64,000 nt of DNA from Tritrichomonas foetus (lineage: Eukaryota > Parabasalia > Tritrichomonadida > Tritrichomonadidae), in contig MLAK01001226.1 of the NCBI GenBank assembly GCA_001839685.1, positions 46,083 to 110,082 of the forward strand, given 5' to 3'. Of this stretch, positions 48,701-58,273 are shown piece by piece. Within the stretch, counting starts at the first letter, position 1. The number at the start of each line of letters is the position of its first letter. The position numbers and the translations under genes were made by a program. The notes below the pieces were generated by a model. That model was given only the letters and a program-made list of their open reading frames with translations, did not search any database and was not told the DNA's origin.

Positions 48701-50563
48701 ACTTCAGCTGAAACACAAAATTATGCAGTAGCATTAGTTTGTTCAGTTTTAATGGGAAAGAAGCCAGTTATTGAACCAGATGTCTTTGAATTCCTTTCTT
48801 CGATGTTTTTAAGTGATGATATGAGTGTTCGAAGCGTTTCAATTCAAGTTTTTGGCTCAACCCTCGAACTTTTGATTCCAAGAGTTGATAGAACTATTGA
48901 AAAAATTGAATATGATCAAATAACACCTGAAAACTATGATACTTTTGCATTCAAAGACAATAAAGTTAAATTAAAGAAAACGAGAATGTCACGATTATTA
49001 ACAAAAACAGAAGCCTTTGATGAAAATTGTATAAAGCAATTCTTTCCAGATGATTATGAAAATCGTGTAGATATTCATAAAACATTGTATCAAATCTTTT
49101 TTGATAATGATGCTGAATTCGTTCACAAATTATGTCAAGTATTTGTTAATTCCCAAACACATGGTAAAGAAAGTTTTTCATTGGAAAATTATTCATTTTG
49201 GATTGCAATAATTAGATTTTTCGGTACACCAATGATGCTTAAATTATTAGATATATCGACAGACTATTTATCCAAAGAACCTCAAGGTGCACACCTCTTT
49301 ACCGCTAGTGAAATTGTTGCTGCCATTTTTTCATCAACTGTTTATTTCAAATTTAAAGATATTCAACCAATTTTTGACAAAATGTACAACTTTTTGAATG
49401 CTGCTCTATGTGGAAATGAATGTGACACTTCATTTTCTTGGTTTGTTGTTTTATTTGGGGTTATTTGTGATTTGGATCCAAGAAGGTTCTTTTGGCTTTT
49501 TGAATATCTCAAAGATTTACATCCTGACATTGATAATCATGGCCGATCGAAATATGTTCGTCAAGACACCGAAATTTGTTTACAATTAATTTTTGCAGCA
49601 AGTAAAACTCCTGAAAAAATGATGCAAGTAATTGAACAACGATTTCCATCATATTTTCAAGCAGATCAATTGGAAATCAGTCGTTCGGCTGTTATTCAAG
49701 TTCTTATTTCTGTTTCACAAGTTTGTTGTCGAATTCCATATAATAATGACTGGCAAAATGTTTTTAAAACTGTTTTTAATGAATATATCCTTAAAACTGA
49801 TCCAAAGTTCATTTCTAGATGGATTTGTGAACAATTTGATCAAGTTTCATTCGGCTCCCTCTCTGCTGTTCCTTTGTGTGTTGAAAAACTTCGTGATTTT
49901 GTGTTAATTGAAATGGAAAATGATGAAGATTCGATGTCATTTTTGCATAATGGAATAATTGGAATTATTAGAACAAATATGTTTATTCCAGATTCATCTA
50001 AAGAAAAAATTGATGCAACTATTAAAAACATCATCCAACAATTGGATCCAACCAATCTTCCATGGCCGAAACAAGTTTTAATGCTTTCCTTATTCATTGA
50101 ATTGATTAAAGAAATGTTCTTTTACATTTCCGAAGAATCAATTGATTATATAATCAAAAATATTACTTTACCAGCTTTAGAACATTCAAATCCAGATGTT
50201 GCTGATACTGCTTCTGTTCTTTTATCTTTCATTCTTAAGATTGATGTAAAAGTTAGAGAAAATATTTCTGACTATGTTGAAAGATTCACTCGAATGTTAA
50301 ACAATGGTGAAAATCGACTTGCTGGTGCCAAAGGATTGTTTGCTGTGGTTTGGTCAACTTTGATCTTCGATGATGTTCCACAATTCGTCATTGATGCATT
50401 TATGACAATTACTTCAGGGCATTGGAATGATAGTGTTTTGGAGGATAACATTAATCAATTCATTAGCGATTTCTGGAATGTACATGACAACAACCTGACA
50501 AAGAATGGACAAGAAATTTTATCACCATTCCGATCGAATATGATGCCTTCTTACATATCTTGA
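45770..50563 (+). CDS. PSME4: PA200/BLM10-like proteasome activator
   Basis: 1597 residues from ATG 45770; a TTG five codons upstream is not needed. The protein is an all-helical HEAT-type solenoid of the length of Blm10/PA200. Family landmarks include FDWSPYVPIFFQKLCLFIG, matching the DWxPxxPxxFxRLLxxxGLPV block. FPQTDNANTVAQAISFLNAL, then YAQRVKADRR, resembles the FHPSNxGxWxxxLxxFLxxL region. The C-terminus AKGLFAVVWSTLIFDDVPQF, then FISDFWNVHDNN, is close to the PYDVPxW...FxRTHxDNW ending. The activator opens the 20S gate through a C-terminal Hb-Tyr-X; here the end is PSYIS, so the penultimate Tyr is Ile. Binding to 20S in the usual way is therefore uncertain. It acts in the nucleus or cytosol in other eukaryotes. 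Confidence 0.72.
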   Translation: MSIIDIYRAETFSKILPICIREEVLKEQPIWKEAILKNLPIALSGTDVRAIRFWLGLLGLYNSTELFTFTKSELEIILNCLFDFVVSTRFLSYAMSAATTFIDLTEHIYEKLDFTLDLRRLYDILYKFGLSHSKIKKRITPDNYLLTMIMFTSTCRRFFSEDSTEEILQQWPHLIDPQTPLFSVSVSLLCLLLPVAHQKHNLWVDYLLKIWSYYSTVVANCIFMPVFVRLSSHNLEEFDWSPYVPIFFQKLCLFIGIPVSPIDQETDARVNLSTSRGEFMFGQPMTTTDISMHFAILFVRLLSTSAKEVVKDHLLRLIHLLEPLHSPFPQTDNANTVAQAISFLNALVAAYAQRVKADRRKKLKLPPLDEDDHIWFLNLILPLYLLELYHAESACEQLGQLVQLMPSLAIPPVYDAFSRLSEYTHLKAPALRTMAAVAPTILTTGIMEAEFLNVVVNFVDEISAMDILKSQWIFTLYEAVLWSKKIDESMTNWAITLIRKCIEFAMTAVSEEFNDCMGTMELMLSAFSMSINNNLRETVEDILKESIETMPISNLSRFIDSIIPTSFGKFCFNEVNEKNLTIIKCLVRSSKDFALKYDFDKVVFEGLNSPLKKVKMQACALIKWILRFHSLVFPFLPKRQGISNISEDSISWHIPKESDFEACAQLVDKCIPVMQEMFTKEDKRSKLTAVTIAYSIIQGIIGAVSPLDFNVAECDPLFTAPTVSTIHSPELSKRYSIVAEWLLSIASNDLHEEVSSLIIKTFTTMITPVDPIAMRADSISDQFDAFCAASKQGVLFPTLQCMFPNHHYWLALKLYSGFTQLIDMPINELTTKIILKVFLYAVNPLPSVREKCDVFMAQSALFYGIELADLFPRLMDIFNDCFLLTVDQLSTISVFMSDFIQVANPATQFNLISQIAVNLCRQLPLDVPNDNLRALRNDIVRVIDNFDFSTAPLDTDQIYEERKQIIYSSIQRSDLFSTSAETQNYAVALVCSVLMGKKPVIEPDVFEFLSSMFLSDDMSVRSVSIQVFGSTLELLIPRVDRTIEKIEYDQITPENYDTFAFKDNKVKLKKTRMSRLLTKTEAFDENCIKQFFPDDYENRVDIHKTLYQIFFDNDAEFVHKLCQVFVNSQTHGKESFSLENYSFWIAIIRFFGTPMMLKLLDISTDYLSKEPQGAHLFTASEIVAAIFSSTVYFKFKDIQPIFDKMYNFLNAALCGNECDTSFSWFVVLFGVICDLDPRRFFWLFEYLKDLHPDIDNHGRSKYVRQDTEICLQLIFAASKTPEKMMQVIEQRFPSYFQADQLEISRSAVIQVLISVSQVCCRIPYNNDWQNVFKTVFNEYILKTDPKFISRWICEQFDQVSFGSLSAVPLCVEKLRDFVLIEMENDEDSMSFLHNGIIGIIRTNMFIPDSSKEKIDATIKNIIQQLDPTNLPWPKQVLMLSLFIELIKEMFFYISEESIDYIIKNITLPALEHSNPDVADTASVLLSFILKIDVKVRENISDYVERFTRMLNNGENRLAGAKGLFAVVWSTLIFDDVPQFVIDAFMTITSGHWNDSVLEDNINQFISDFWNVHDNNLTKNGQEILSPFRSNMMPSYIS

Positions 50564-50908
50564 AAATATTTATAGTACATTCGTTATTTATGATATTTTA
50601 TAAAATAGAGAAAATTAAAATATATTAAAAAATTATTATTATAATATTGTCAATAAATCATACTATAGATCATTTTTTTTTTTTTTTTAGAAAAAACCAT
50701 TCTTCACGATTTTCTACATTGAGATTATAAAAAATGAATAAAGCAATTCGTGAAAGATATGAAAACGTTTGTGACAATTATAAAGTAGATAAAATACAAT
50801 AATAACGAGATGAAAAGAAATTGAATAACTAAATGTTTACTATTAATATAAAAATTAATAACAAAAAATATGAATTCATACTAAAGCATGATTGAAAACA
50901 AAATGTTT
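50564..50908. other. Convergent spacer, no gene seen
   Basis: 345 bp AT-rich, with a T17 run near 50673. Separates the PA200-like and Myb genes. Confidence 0.45.
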
Positions 50909-51667
50909 TCAAAACAAACCAAAATCATTCATAAAGAATGAATTACTGAGAACAGCTTGTTCACTAGAAAAGTCATCAAAAATGCTCAAAAGAAAATTTT
51001 CTTTTGATTTTTGTTCTTTAACAGTGTCATCTTTATTGTCCTGGTGATTTTTCTCATTTTTACAAATTCCTTCGCGTGAAATGTAGTAGTTCCACCTGTT
51101 CTTTATAGAGTTTGGTGATCTTCCAGGCAAGAAAATTGTCATTTTTGTCCATTTTGGACCAAGTTCATAATGTTTTATTTTAATCAAAGCGTCTTCTTCT
51201 TCAGTGAAGGGTTGTTTTGAATAACATGGCAATAAAAAGTTCACATAATGATCACGGCACTGTTTTGGTGTTCTGTGTATCATTCTTTTGGAAACCTCAT
51301 TCCAATCAACACGAGCAACATCACTCAAATTGTTTATTCCACTGAAATTTTGAATTTGATTGATATTGTTGTCATTTGATGCATTGGCATCATTTGTATT
51401 ATTTGTGATATTATCAATACTACAAGGAAAAGGTAATTGATTTGAATTTTGCTGATTTATGGCAGTTATCTGTTCAAAACAATTTGTCATTGTGCTATCA
51501 TTCATAGCAAACTGAGAAACTAATGAAACAAGAATTTGATCTTCAACTTTTGTAAATTTTTGTCTGTGTTGTGGTTTTTTTATGATTTTTATACCATTTT
51601 GACTTGAATGAGTCATATTCTCTGTTAGGGAAGTCAAGAAAGTATTTTCACATAGCTTTATGTTCAT
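50909..51667 (-). CDS. R2R3-type Myb DNA-binding protein with split first repeat
   Basis: 252 residues from ATG 51667; an ATG at 51706 would add 13 residues, but a TCATT initiator lies between the two. The first repeat is broken. Its helix 1 (KFTKVEDQILVSLVSQF) is separated from helices 2-3 (VDWNEVSKRMIHRTPKQCRD, then HYVNFLLP) by an Asn-rich insert of about 70 residues. The second repeat is intact: PFTEEEDALIKIKHYELGPK, WTKMTIFLPGRSPNSIKNRW. Its third helix SPNSIKNRWNYYI keeps the family's NxIKNRW recognition residues. Trichomonad Myb proteins of this kind regulate genes from promoter elements in the nucleus. The C-terminal 60 residues are acidic, a possible activation region. Confidence 0.88.
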   Translation of the reverse strand: MNIKLCENTFLTSLTENMTHSSQNGIKIIKKPQHRQKFTKVEDQILVSLVSQFAMNDSTMTNCFEQITAINQQNSNQLPFPCSIDNITNNTNDANASNDNNINQIQNFSGINNLSDVARVDWNEVSKRMIHRTPKQCRDHYVNFLLPCYSKQPFTEEEDALIKIKHYELGPKWTKMTIFLPGRSPNSIKNRWNYYISREGICKNEKNHQDNKDDTVKEQKSKENFLLSIFDDFSSEQAVLSNSFFMNDFGLF

Positions 51668-51687
51668 GTTCTTTTCAGGAAATAATA

Positions 51688-51692
51688 AATGA
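51688..51692 (-). promoter_or_regulatory. Initiator (TCATT) of the Myb gene
   Basis: TCATT on the minus strand with +1 A at 51690, 23 nt before ATG 51667. It supports that start over the ATG at 51706. Confidence 0.45.
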
Positions 51693-51706
51693 AGCGAATA
51701 ACACAT

Positions 51707-52720
51707 TTGTGAAGTTTATGTCTGAAATACACTGAAAAAATGAAATAACTACAGAAAGATTGATAGAACGCATAGAATGTATCAATCATTATAGAAATAT
51801 AGTATAAATATTTCTTTGCAGATACGAAATCTTATTGAAACTTAAGAAGATGTAGAATTCAACCAGGCACTGAAAAACTTTCCATTCAAAAGTGAAGTTC
51901 TGAACAAAGCTTTACTTTTCATGGATTTACACATCTTGAATATCACTTGAGAATTTTTGATTTTTACCATGAATATTTAAACAACATGACATCAATGCCT
52001 AAAATGATATGAACGGTTCATATCATTTCACTTTGGATACCCGTTTGAAATTTGTCTTCAGTCAGTTTTGGCTTGTACAGAAGACCACATGATGATTGTC
52101 ATGTAGAAAAAACATAATCGATAAAAATAAGCTATCCATAATGAAATTGATGCGAATTTTTTCCTTATTTTAAGATTGGAATTATGCTGTATCAATACGT
52201 CCATTTCATAAATAACATGTAATTAGACTAGAATTCTTTTTACAAAACCGAAACAATACAGAAAAATAATCAAAGTTTTTGATGGTTTTCTGGAATTTCA
52301 AAGAATTCTTTCAAAATAAGAAATGTAAATAGTTTGTCACATTGATCATGAATCTGACATTTTATAAATTGGAAAAAATACTCGTCATATATGTTTTATT
52401 TTACCAAACCATCTTCAAAGACTAATTACTGAAATTATTGTGATTTTTTTGTTATTTCGTTCAAGTTAATTTGTGAAATCATACAGTTACATGATTAACT
52501 ATTCTCTTTGATCCACAAAAGAGAAAGCATTTTATAAGCATATATTGAGTAAAAGTTTTGGTTGGCACTATGTCTCAGAAACATTTCTTCCAATGTCATA
52601 TTATTTCTAAAGCAGGGTAAAAGAAAGAGCAAAAAATAAAAACACAAAGTAAAATTAATTCGCAAAATCTATTTAATTAAAAACAAATATATATATATAT
52701 TCGACGAAACTAAAATGAAA
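51707..52720. other. 1-kb spacer holding a 27-bp palindrome
   Basis: AT-rich DNA upstream of the Myb gene and downstream of the ubiquitin-like repeat gene. The only clear element is the palindrome at 52002-52028. Confidence 0.5.
52002..52028. repeat. Perfect 27-bp palindrome
   Basis: 13-bp arms AAATGATATGAAC and GTTCATATCATTT around a single G. It lies about 335 bp upstream of the Myb start codon. Confidence 0.8.
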
Positions 52721-55279
52721 TTACTCATTTTTCTGGTTAATATAAATGGTGATAATATCATCACTTGCCATATTCAAACTCCTAAGTGTTTCAAATGGCT
52801 GTAAAACTCGTCCATCTAAGATAAGTTTAATATCACTAGCAACAGATCCGCATCTTTCAGCAATCTTAGATAGCTCAACTTCAATTGGGGCATCCTCATT
52901 AAGCACGATTGGAAAAGGCCGCTGTTTCGGAACCATAAAATGAAAAAATCCTTCTTTCATATCAATCTCAGATACAGTCACTCTCGGTGGTAATTTTTCC
53001 CATGGACATAAAATATCTTCATCGTTTGCAAGAAGAAGTAAGTCCGCAGGAGTTCCGACTTTTTCGGCAATGAGTTGGATTGTATCCCTGCAGTTCGGTC
53101 TTTCATAAAATTCTAGACTGAAGGAAAACCCGTTTTCATGATCAAAATGGAATTTCAAAGGACCAAATTCGACTTTGATAGTTTCGGAAGGAAGTAAATC
53201 TGAAAACATTAAAATTTTGCTGTTGCACGACAATGTGATATTTTCATACTCGACTGAGAACATTGAAGCAATACAAAATGTTGCATCTTCAGCAGTTGGA
53301 TGAGAATCAAAAGCCAGCTCAAATTTTCCAACTCCATTTCGATTTTTGAAGCAATTATCGTTCCACACGTTGTAACTGCTGTTAGAATCGCTATCACTAA
53401 TATTTGAACTTTCATTTGTTTGATTAGTGGAATTAGTTTTATTTTGGTTTCGAACATTAATGATTTCGAAATTGTAAACAAGATTTTTGATGTGAATATG
53501 AAGAATTTCGATATAGGAAACAAGTATAAAATCGTCTTGAAGTTCCTTTTCGAAAGATTTGACAGAAATTGCAGCTGGTAAAACATTCAATTTCTTTGAA
53601 ATTTGTTCTTTGACAGAAAGTACATTTGGAATCATTTCAAAAAGCATAACTTCAGGTTTTCCATTATCAATTATTACGTTTACCTTATGGATATTCAATA
53701 ATTCTACACTTATGAATGTTCCTGAACTAATTTTTGAATTATCTGATGGAATGATCGAATCGATTGAAAATGAAACACCAGAAACACTAATTCCTTTCTT
53801 AAGACAAAAAGCTCTCTTTGCATCTCGAATTGTGGGCACTTTAAAGAAATTAATAGTGAAATTTTCACCTTCAAATTGAAAAATAACAGATATCTTTTGA
53901 ATTTCTATGTAAACATGTGAACTGTTACGTTCAATATTGGCTATTTCATTTTCATTCAATTTTGAATTCGCATCCATTGTTGAATTGTTTTGTATTAATT
54001 GAATAAAATTTGGATCAGCATCATAAAACTTAGAAATTCTCGAAATAGCTTCAGCAACAGTAATTTCTGGTTTGTCAAAATTAAAAGCCACATCTTGATT
54101 ATTAAAATTAAATGTAAATGCAAAAATATGTGGAATTATTTTTGTATTAGAAAATTTAAAAACATTTATCGAATCTTTTGATAATTCTGAATTTTCAAAT
54201 ACAACTTTTTCTCCAATCATCTTTTCAAAATCAGATAAGAAATCTTTCATTTTTATATTTGATGGTTGTGACAGGGAAAATTGAGAATTTTCAACTTTAA
54301 AGAAGAAAACTTCATAAGGCTGAATTCCATTTAAATAATCACTAATTGAATTGGATGTAGCATGACCAGAATTTGGGGCAGACCCTAAAACGGAAGTTAA
54401 AATTGAATTTGCCGAATTGTTGAGTTGAATTTTGATATTTTGAGTAGAATAACTTTTGGTTCCGATAGGAATATAATGTCTATTGAATTTTTGTGCTTTT
54501 TTACCGAGGGTTGGTTTGGCGAAAGGTTTTCGGGAATCTTTTCTGAGAATTTTTGGCTTTTTATTTCCTTTCACTTTGACAAAAATAACGTCATTTTCTG
54601 TAACTCCCCAATCGCCAACTTGGCAATCATTTTCAAGAGTTCGATGGTGATAATAAAATTTAACGTTCTCTTTCTTAATATTCAATGAAGATGAATGAAG
54701 TGGAATGTAAGGTGAAAAGGCAGAGATCAATTCTGACACTGGCGAGTTGGCCCGACATGAAAAACATGGAATCTGCTTTTGTGGAAGCTGGTAGGTATAT
54801 GTGACGTATCTGTATGGTGCAGGATCTTCTGACATGATCACGATACTTTGTTTCTCTTCAAGGCCGATGGATCCTATTGGAATTAAATTTGGGAGAGGAA
54901 TGCCCTCGACCACAAGGAAAAGTGGTCCGTCGTAATCCGTAACGTGCGTTAGTAAAAGCGACTTCACATCTTTAATTAAAGTATTGTTTTTGAGTGTTAA
55001 TTTGAATTTGTTCTCGGCGTAAAAAGTGTAGGTGTATTCTTCGGGAAATTTGTTTGAAACTGTCGAAATAATGCTCCATCCTGGTGGCTGGTTAATATCA
55101 TTCAGCAAAACATCTGATGATAAACGAATCGAATTAAAATAAAAATTTAGGCGATTGTATTCTGGTCGTATTTTTTTGAGTTCTTTTTTGAGCTCTTTAA
55201 TTGTACTACCTGCGCTAATATGCATTTGAAGTACAGTCCTATCAGGTGTCAAAACTTGGATGGATTTCTTCTTCTTCAT
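52721..55279 (-). CDS. Protein of many tandem ubiquitin-like domains
   Basis: 852 residues from ATG 55279. Almost the whole protein reads as consecutive beta-grasp modules of 70-85 residues. Module 1 (about 5-75) has VLTPDRTVLQMHISAGSTI. Module 2 (80-152) has FKLTLKNNTLIKDVKSLL. Module 3 (155-240) ends WGVTENDVIFVKVKG. After a basic linker (240-315) come about six or seven more. The last one (about 775-850) has VELSKIAERCGSVASDIKLI, then LDGRVLQPFETLRSLNM. No module ends in Gly-Gly, so it is not a polyubiquitin precursor. The modules share little identity, which suggests old duplication or a scaffold for ubiquitin-binding partners. I know no named family with this architecture. An Asn/Ser-rich insert lies near residues 620-650. 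Confidence 0.75.
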   Translation of the reverse strand: MKKKKSIQVLTPDRTVLQMHISAGSTIKELKKELKKIRPEYNRLNFYFNSIRLSSDVLLNDINQPPGWSIISTVSNKFPEEYTYTFYAENKFKLTLKNNTLIKDVKSLLLTHVTDYDGPLFLVVEGIPLPNLIPIGSIGLEEKQSIVIMSEDPAPYRYVTYTYQLPQKQIPCFSCRANSPVSELISAFSPYIPLHSSSLNIKKENVKFYYHHRTLENDCQVGDWGVTENDVIFVKVKGNKKPKILRKDSRKPFAKPTLGKKAQKFNRHYIPIGTKSYSTQNIKIQLNNSANSILTSVLGSAPNSGHATSNSISDYLNGIQPYEVFFFKVENSQFSLSQPSNIKMKDFLSDFEKMIGEKVVFENSELSKDSINVFKFSNTKIIPHIFAFTFNFNNQDVAFNFDKPEITVAEAISRISKFYDADPNFIQLIQNNSTMDANSKLNENEIANIERNSSHVYIEIQKISVIFQFEGENFTINFFKVPTIRDAKRAFCLKKGISVSGVSFSIDSIIPSDNSKISSGTFISVELLNIHKVNVIIDNGKPEVMLFEMIPNVLSVKEQISKKLNVLPAAISVKSFEKELQDDFILVSYIEILHIHIKNLVYNFEIINVRNQNKTNSTNQTNESSNISDSDSNSSYNVWNDNCFKNRNGVGKFELAFDSHPTAEDATFCIASMFSVEYENITLSCNSKILMFSDLLPSETIKVEFGPLKFHFDHENGFSFSLEFYERPNCRDTIQLIAEKVGTPADLLLLANDEDILCPWEKLPPRVTVSEIDMKEGFFHFMVPKQRPFPIVLNEDAPIEVELSKIAERCGSVASDIKLILDGRVLQPFETLRSLNMASDDIITIYINQKNE

Positions 55280-56153
55280 CTCTTTGATGTAGTTTAAAAT
55301 CGCTCACAAAATCAGAGGAAAAGGTTCACAATTATCATTCTTTTAAATAATTGTGTGAATATTTAGTACTATTTCTTCACAATTTAGACATATTTCTGGT
55401 GTATAAAGTAGTGAAAACATCTCTAAGTGATTCATCCTAATTAATTCAGAAGAATATGAGAATAATTAATTGAATTTTACCAAAGATCAGAAAGTGGGCA
55501 TTGAAATTTTATTTGCTATTCAAGTGAATATTGTGGTGCTGTTATTTTTGTGATAAAATATAGTGACAGAAAAATATTTAAATATAAATTGATTTTATTT
55601 TCCTATCAAATATCGAAAAGCACTTTGTGAATTTTTGAATATGATCTATTTGTTGGTCATGAAGTTTTTTTATTATTGAATTAGCCTATATAGCTATGTT
55701 TGAAGACATGATGAATTACAGAATATTTTACATCTTTATTCAGAAAATTTGAATATATTCAATTGGCTTTTGTATTGGTAATTGTTCACTAACTCTTTAT
55801 CTTTTTCTCTCTTAATTTTTAGAATATTGTGGATATATCTATTATAGTCATTAAAATTATGAATCTATATTTATCTATAACGATTATATTAGATAAATAA
55901 GTGAAAATGACATCGTTTTTATTTAACCCGATTTATTCGAAAAAATCAACCTCCAAGGGTTTGAAATTCTAGTAAAAGCATGGTGTGTTGAGATTCCTAA
56001 ACCATAAAGTAAAAAAGAGAATTGACAAGAAAATTAAAAAATCCACGAAAAATTTTTAATAAAAAATTCATGATTAGGAAAATGTTTTCGTTTTCTTTTT
56101 CAAACATGATAAATTAAGCTTTGTCTTCGGATAACTCGAAAAAAAAAATAATA
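55280..56153. other. 874-bp intergenic, no gene seen
   Basis: AT-rich spacer between two minus-strand genes, without coding or structured element that I can support. Confidence 0.45.
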
Positions 56154-57635
56154 TTATTTGTGTGATGGACTCGCTGCAGGGATGAAGGAAAAATATTTAC
56201 TTCCAAGTTGAGGTTGTGCTCGTGGTGAATTTGGCCGAGAGTATTTTCTTGGAAGAGTTTGATATTTATGACAATCTGTTTTAGGAGATGTCAACAAGTT
56301 TGCGTTTCTGGCAATATTATCAATTCCTTCATTTCTTAGGACCGATGTCGAAAGCCTAGAAATATATGGCTTTCCATCCCAAAAGAAATCTTCACCTTTC
56401 TTCTTTTTATATTGTCTCAGCATTTTGATTAGCTTTTTATCTAATTTAGGAAGTTGTGATTTATAAATTTTCCGAATTTTTTCTTCAGTTAATAATCTTT
56501 TTGCACCTTCATGAGTACGAAGTGTTAATCTCTGTGGATCGGCTGAAGTATCTTTACATGCCTCAAAATCAGCAATAATTTTTTCTCTTTTATTAATAGT
56601 TTCAATTAAATCATGGTTTTCCACCCAAAATTGTTTCCATCGAATAATTTCTTGTTCAATCACACCAAATATTTCATTTCCATTTGGAAGTATTCTTAGT
56701 TCTTGAGGAATGTGTAAAGAGTCCCAAAGTGATGTTAATTCAGCTTTTTGAGATTCTAACAAGTTTTTCTTTTGTGAATCTCTGATTTCAGTCAAATGTT
56801 GAATTTCTTTCACGCATGAATCGATGACATCTGATCCAAGAGTCGAATGCTGCGCAAGGAAGATATCTCTTTCGTTTTGTGGAACTTGAAGAGCATCCCA
56901 AAGATGAGTGATTTCAACTGCAAATTGTGAAATCATGTCTACACGATCAGCTCGAAGTTTTGTAAGCTTTTTCAGGCAATTTTCAACTTCGTTCATCGAA
57001 GATGCCGAAACGGAATTCGATCGAAGAATTTGTGTGATTTCATCTTCACCGGAGATACTCAATTCAACAGCAAGGTCATTTATTTTCTCCTTCATTCTTC
57101 CAATGTGGTCGATTCTTCGCTGCTTTTCGATTTTCAATTCATCTAATTTCTGAGAAAGTCTCCTGAGCCTTTCCCTTGTCAGATCTGTACTTCCAAGCGT
57201 TGTGTATTCTCCACGTAGCTCTTCTGGATACTCTAGAGCGTCGAAATATTGGTTGATTACGTTAATTGTTGATTCCATTTTAGATATTCGATCTTTTGAA
57301 TTCTGCTGGAAGGTTTCATAATTGGCTTTAAGAAATTGAAGTTTTTGCAAAAGAGGGATATCTTGAGGAACTTCTGTACTTTGATCAATTTCTTCCTGAT
57401 TATATCCATAGGCTTTCATTAAGTCGGCTAGCTTTACTGATAGTATGCTTACTTCGTCTTGTGTGCCTTGAACGCGATTTTGAATGGTTTGTAAGTAAAT
57501 GTTATATTGATTGATGAGAAGCTTTTGAAGAGACGAGAACTCAGCATCACGCTCTTCTGGCCTGAGGCCCAATTTGTCCCACATTTTCGAGAGTTGAGGA
57601 GAGATGGTTATTTGGATAAAATCGAGATCGTCCAT
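56154..57635 (-). CDS. MAP65/PRC1/Ase1 microtubule bundler
   Basis: 493 residues from ATG 57635. A long helical rod built of repeated LWDxLxxxxExRD phrases: MWDKLGLRPEERDAEF, LWDALQVPQNERDIF, LWDSLHIPQELR. The conserved microtubule-binding block follows near residues 375-415 (GAKRLLTEEKIRKIYKSQLP, then KLDKKLIKMLRQY). It matches the GxxLLxEEKxRKxxxKxLPKLE signature of the family. The last 60 residues are basic and Pro/Ser-rich. These proteins crosslink antiparallel microtubules in the spindle midzone, and trichomonads also have complex axostyle arrays. The partner kinesin cannot be told. A TCATA initiator lies 24 nt upstream. The MPS1 kinase at 25497 and the AIR9-like protein are other microtubule or mitosis genes in this window. 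Confidence 0.93.
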   Translation of the reverse strand: MDDLDFIQITISPQLSKMWDKLGLRPEERDAEFSSLQKLLINQYNIYLQTIQNRVQGTQDEVSILSVKLADLMKAYGYNQEEIDQSTEVPQDIPLLQKLQFLKANYETFQQNSKDRISKMESTINVINQYFDALEYPEELRGEYTTLGSTDLTRERLRRLSQKLDELKIEKQRRIDHIGRMKEKINDLAVELSISGEDEITQILRSNSVSASSMNEVENCLKKLTKLRADRVDMISQFAVEITHLWDALQVPQNERDIFLAQHSTLGSDVIDSCVKEIQHLTEIRDSQKKNLLESQKAELTSLWDSLHIPQELRILPNGNEIFGVIEQEIIRWKQFWVENHDLIETINKREKIIADFEACKDTSADPQRLTLRTHEGAKRLLTEEKIRKIYKSQLPKLDKKLIKMLRQYKKKKGEDFFWDGKPYISRLSTSVLRNEGIDNIARNANLLTSPKTDCHKYQTLPRKYSRPNSPRAQPQLGSKYFSFIPAASPSHK

Positions 57636-58273
57636 TTTCGAAGTTTCTTCTTAACGTATGAAATTCAATGACATTCAGAATTATTTTGAATGTAATTCTA
57701 TAAACAATTGAAATTTTTGCATTAAAAAAATTTGTTTGTTTTAAAATTGCGCGCTATTTTTAACGATCAAAATTTATAAGAATATGAATTGGTTTGTAAA
57801 ATTCTATTCATTTCAATTTTAGGACTGATTTTCATGTCTGAAGTGGATTGTGATCACTATTTTTATTCATGAATATTAGGTTCACAAAAATTCTGTGATA
57901 TCTCAAAAGTTTGATGATTCAATCAATCACGCTCTCATCTTAGAATCATAGTCTACAATTACTACGTTATTCAATGAGTATTTTAGATAAAACATGATTG
58001 GAAAGAACATTGGTAAAAAGTCTGATTATCACGTTTGTATTAAAATGCAGATATTCAAAATTCTTGAATAAAAATGAATGGTGAGATTTATCCATCATTG
58101 GATTTTGTGTTGTTGTTCAACAAAATTAAGCAAAATAACGAAGAATCGCTCAATTCGAAATTTTCATTCATTAAAAAAAGTGCGAATAGGAAAATAAAAG
58201 AGAATATGATAAGATGTGTGCCAATAGATAATTTTATATACATTATATTAAACCAGAATCAATTCATGATAAA
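57636..58273. other. 638-bp intergenic, no gene seen
   Basis: AT-rich spacer. A plus-strand open frame at 58074-58292 overlaps the end of the interrupted ubiquitin-like gene and looks like chance. Confidence 0.4.
57657..57661 (-). promoter_or_regulatory. Initiator (TCATA) of the MAP65 gene
   Basis: TCATA on the minus strand with +1 A at 57659, 24 nt before ATG 57635. Confidence 0.4.
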
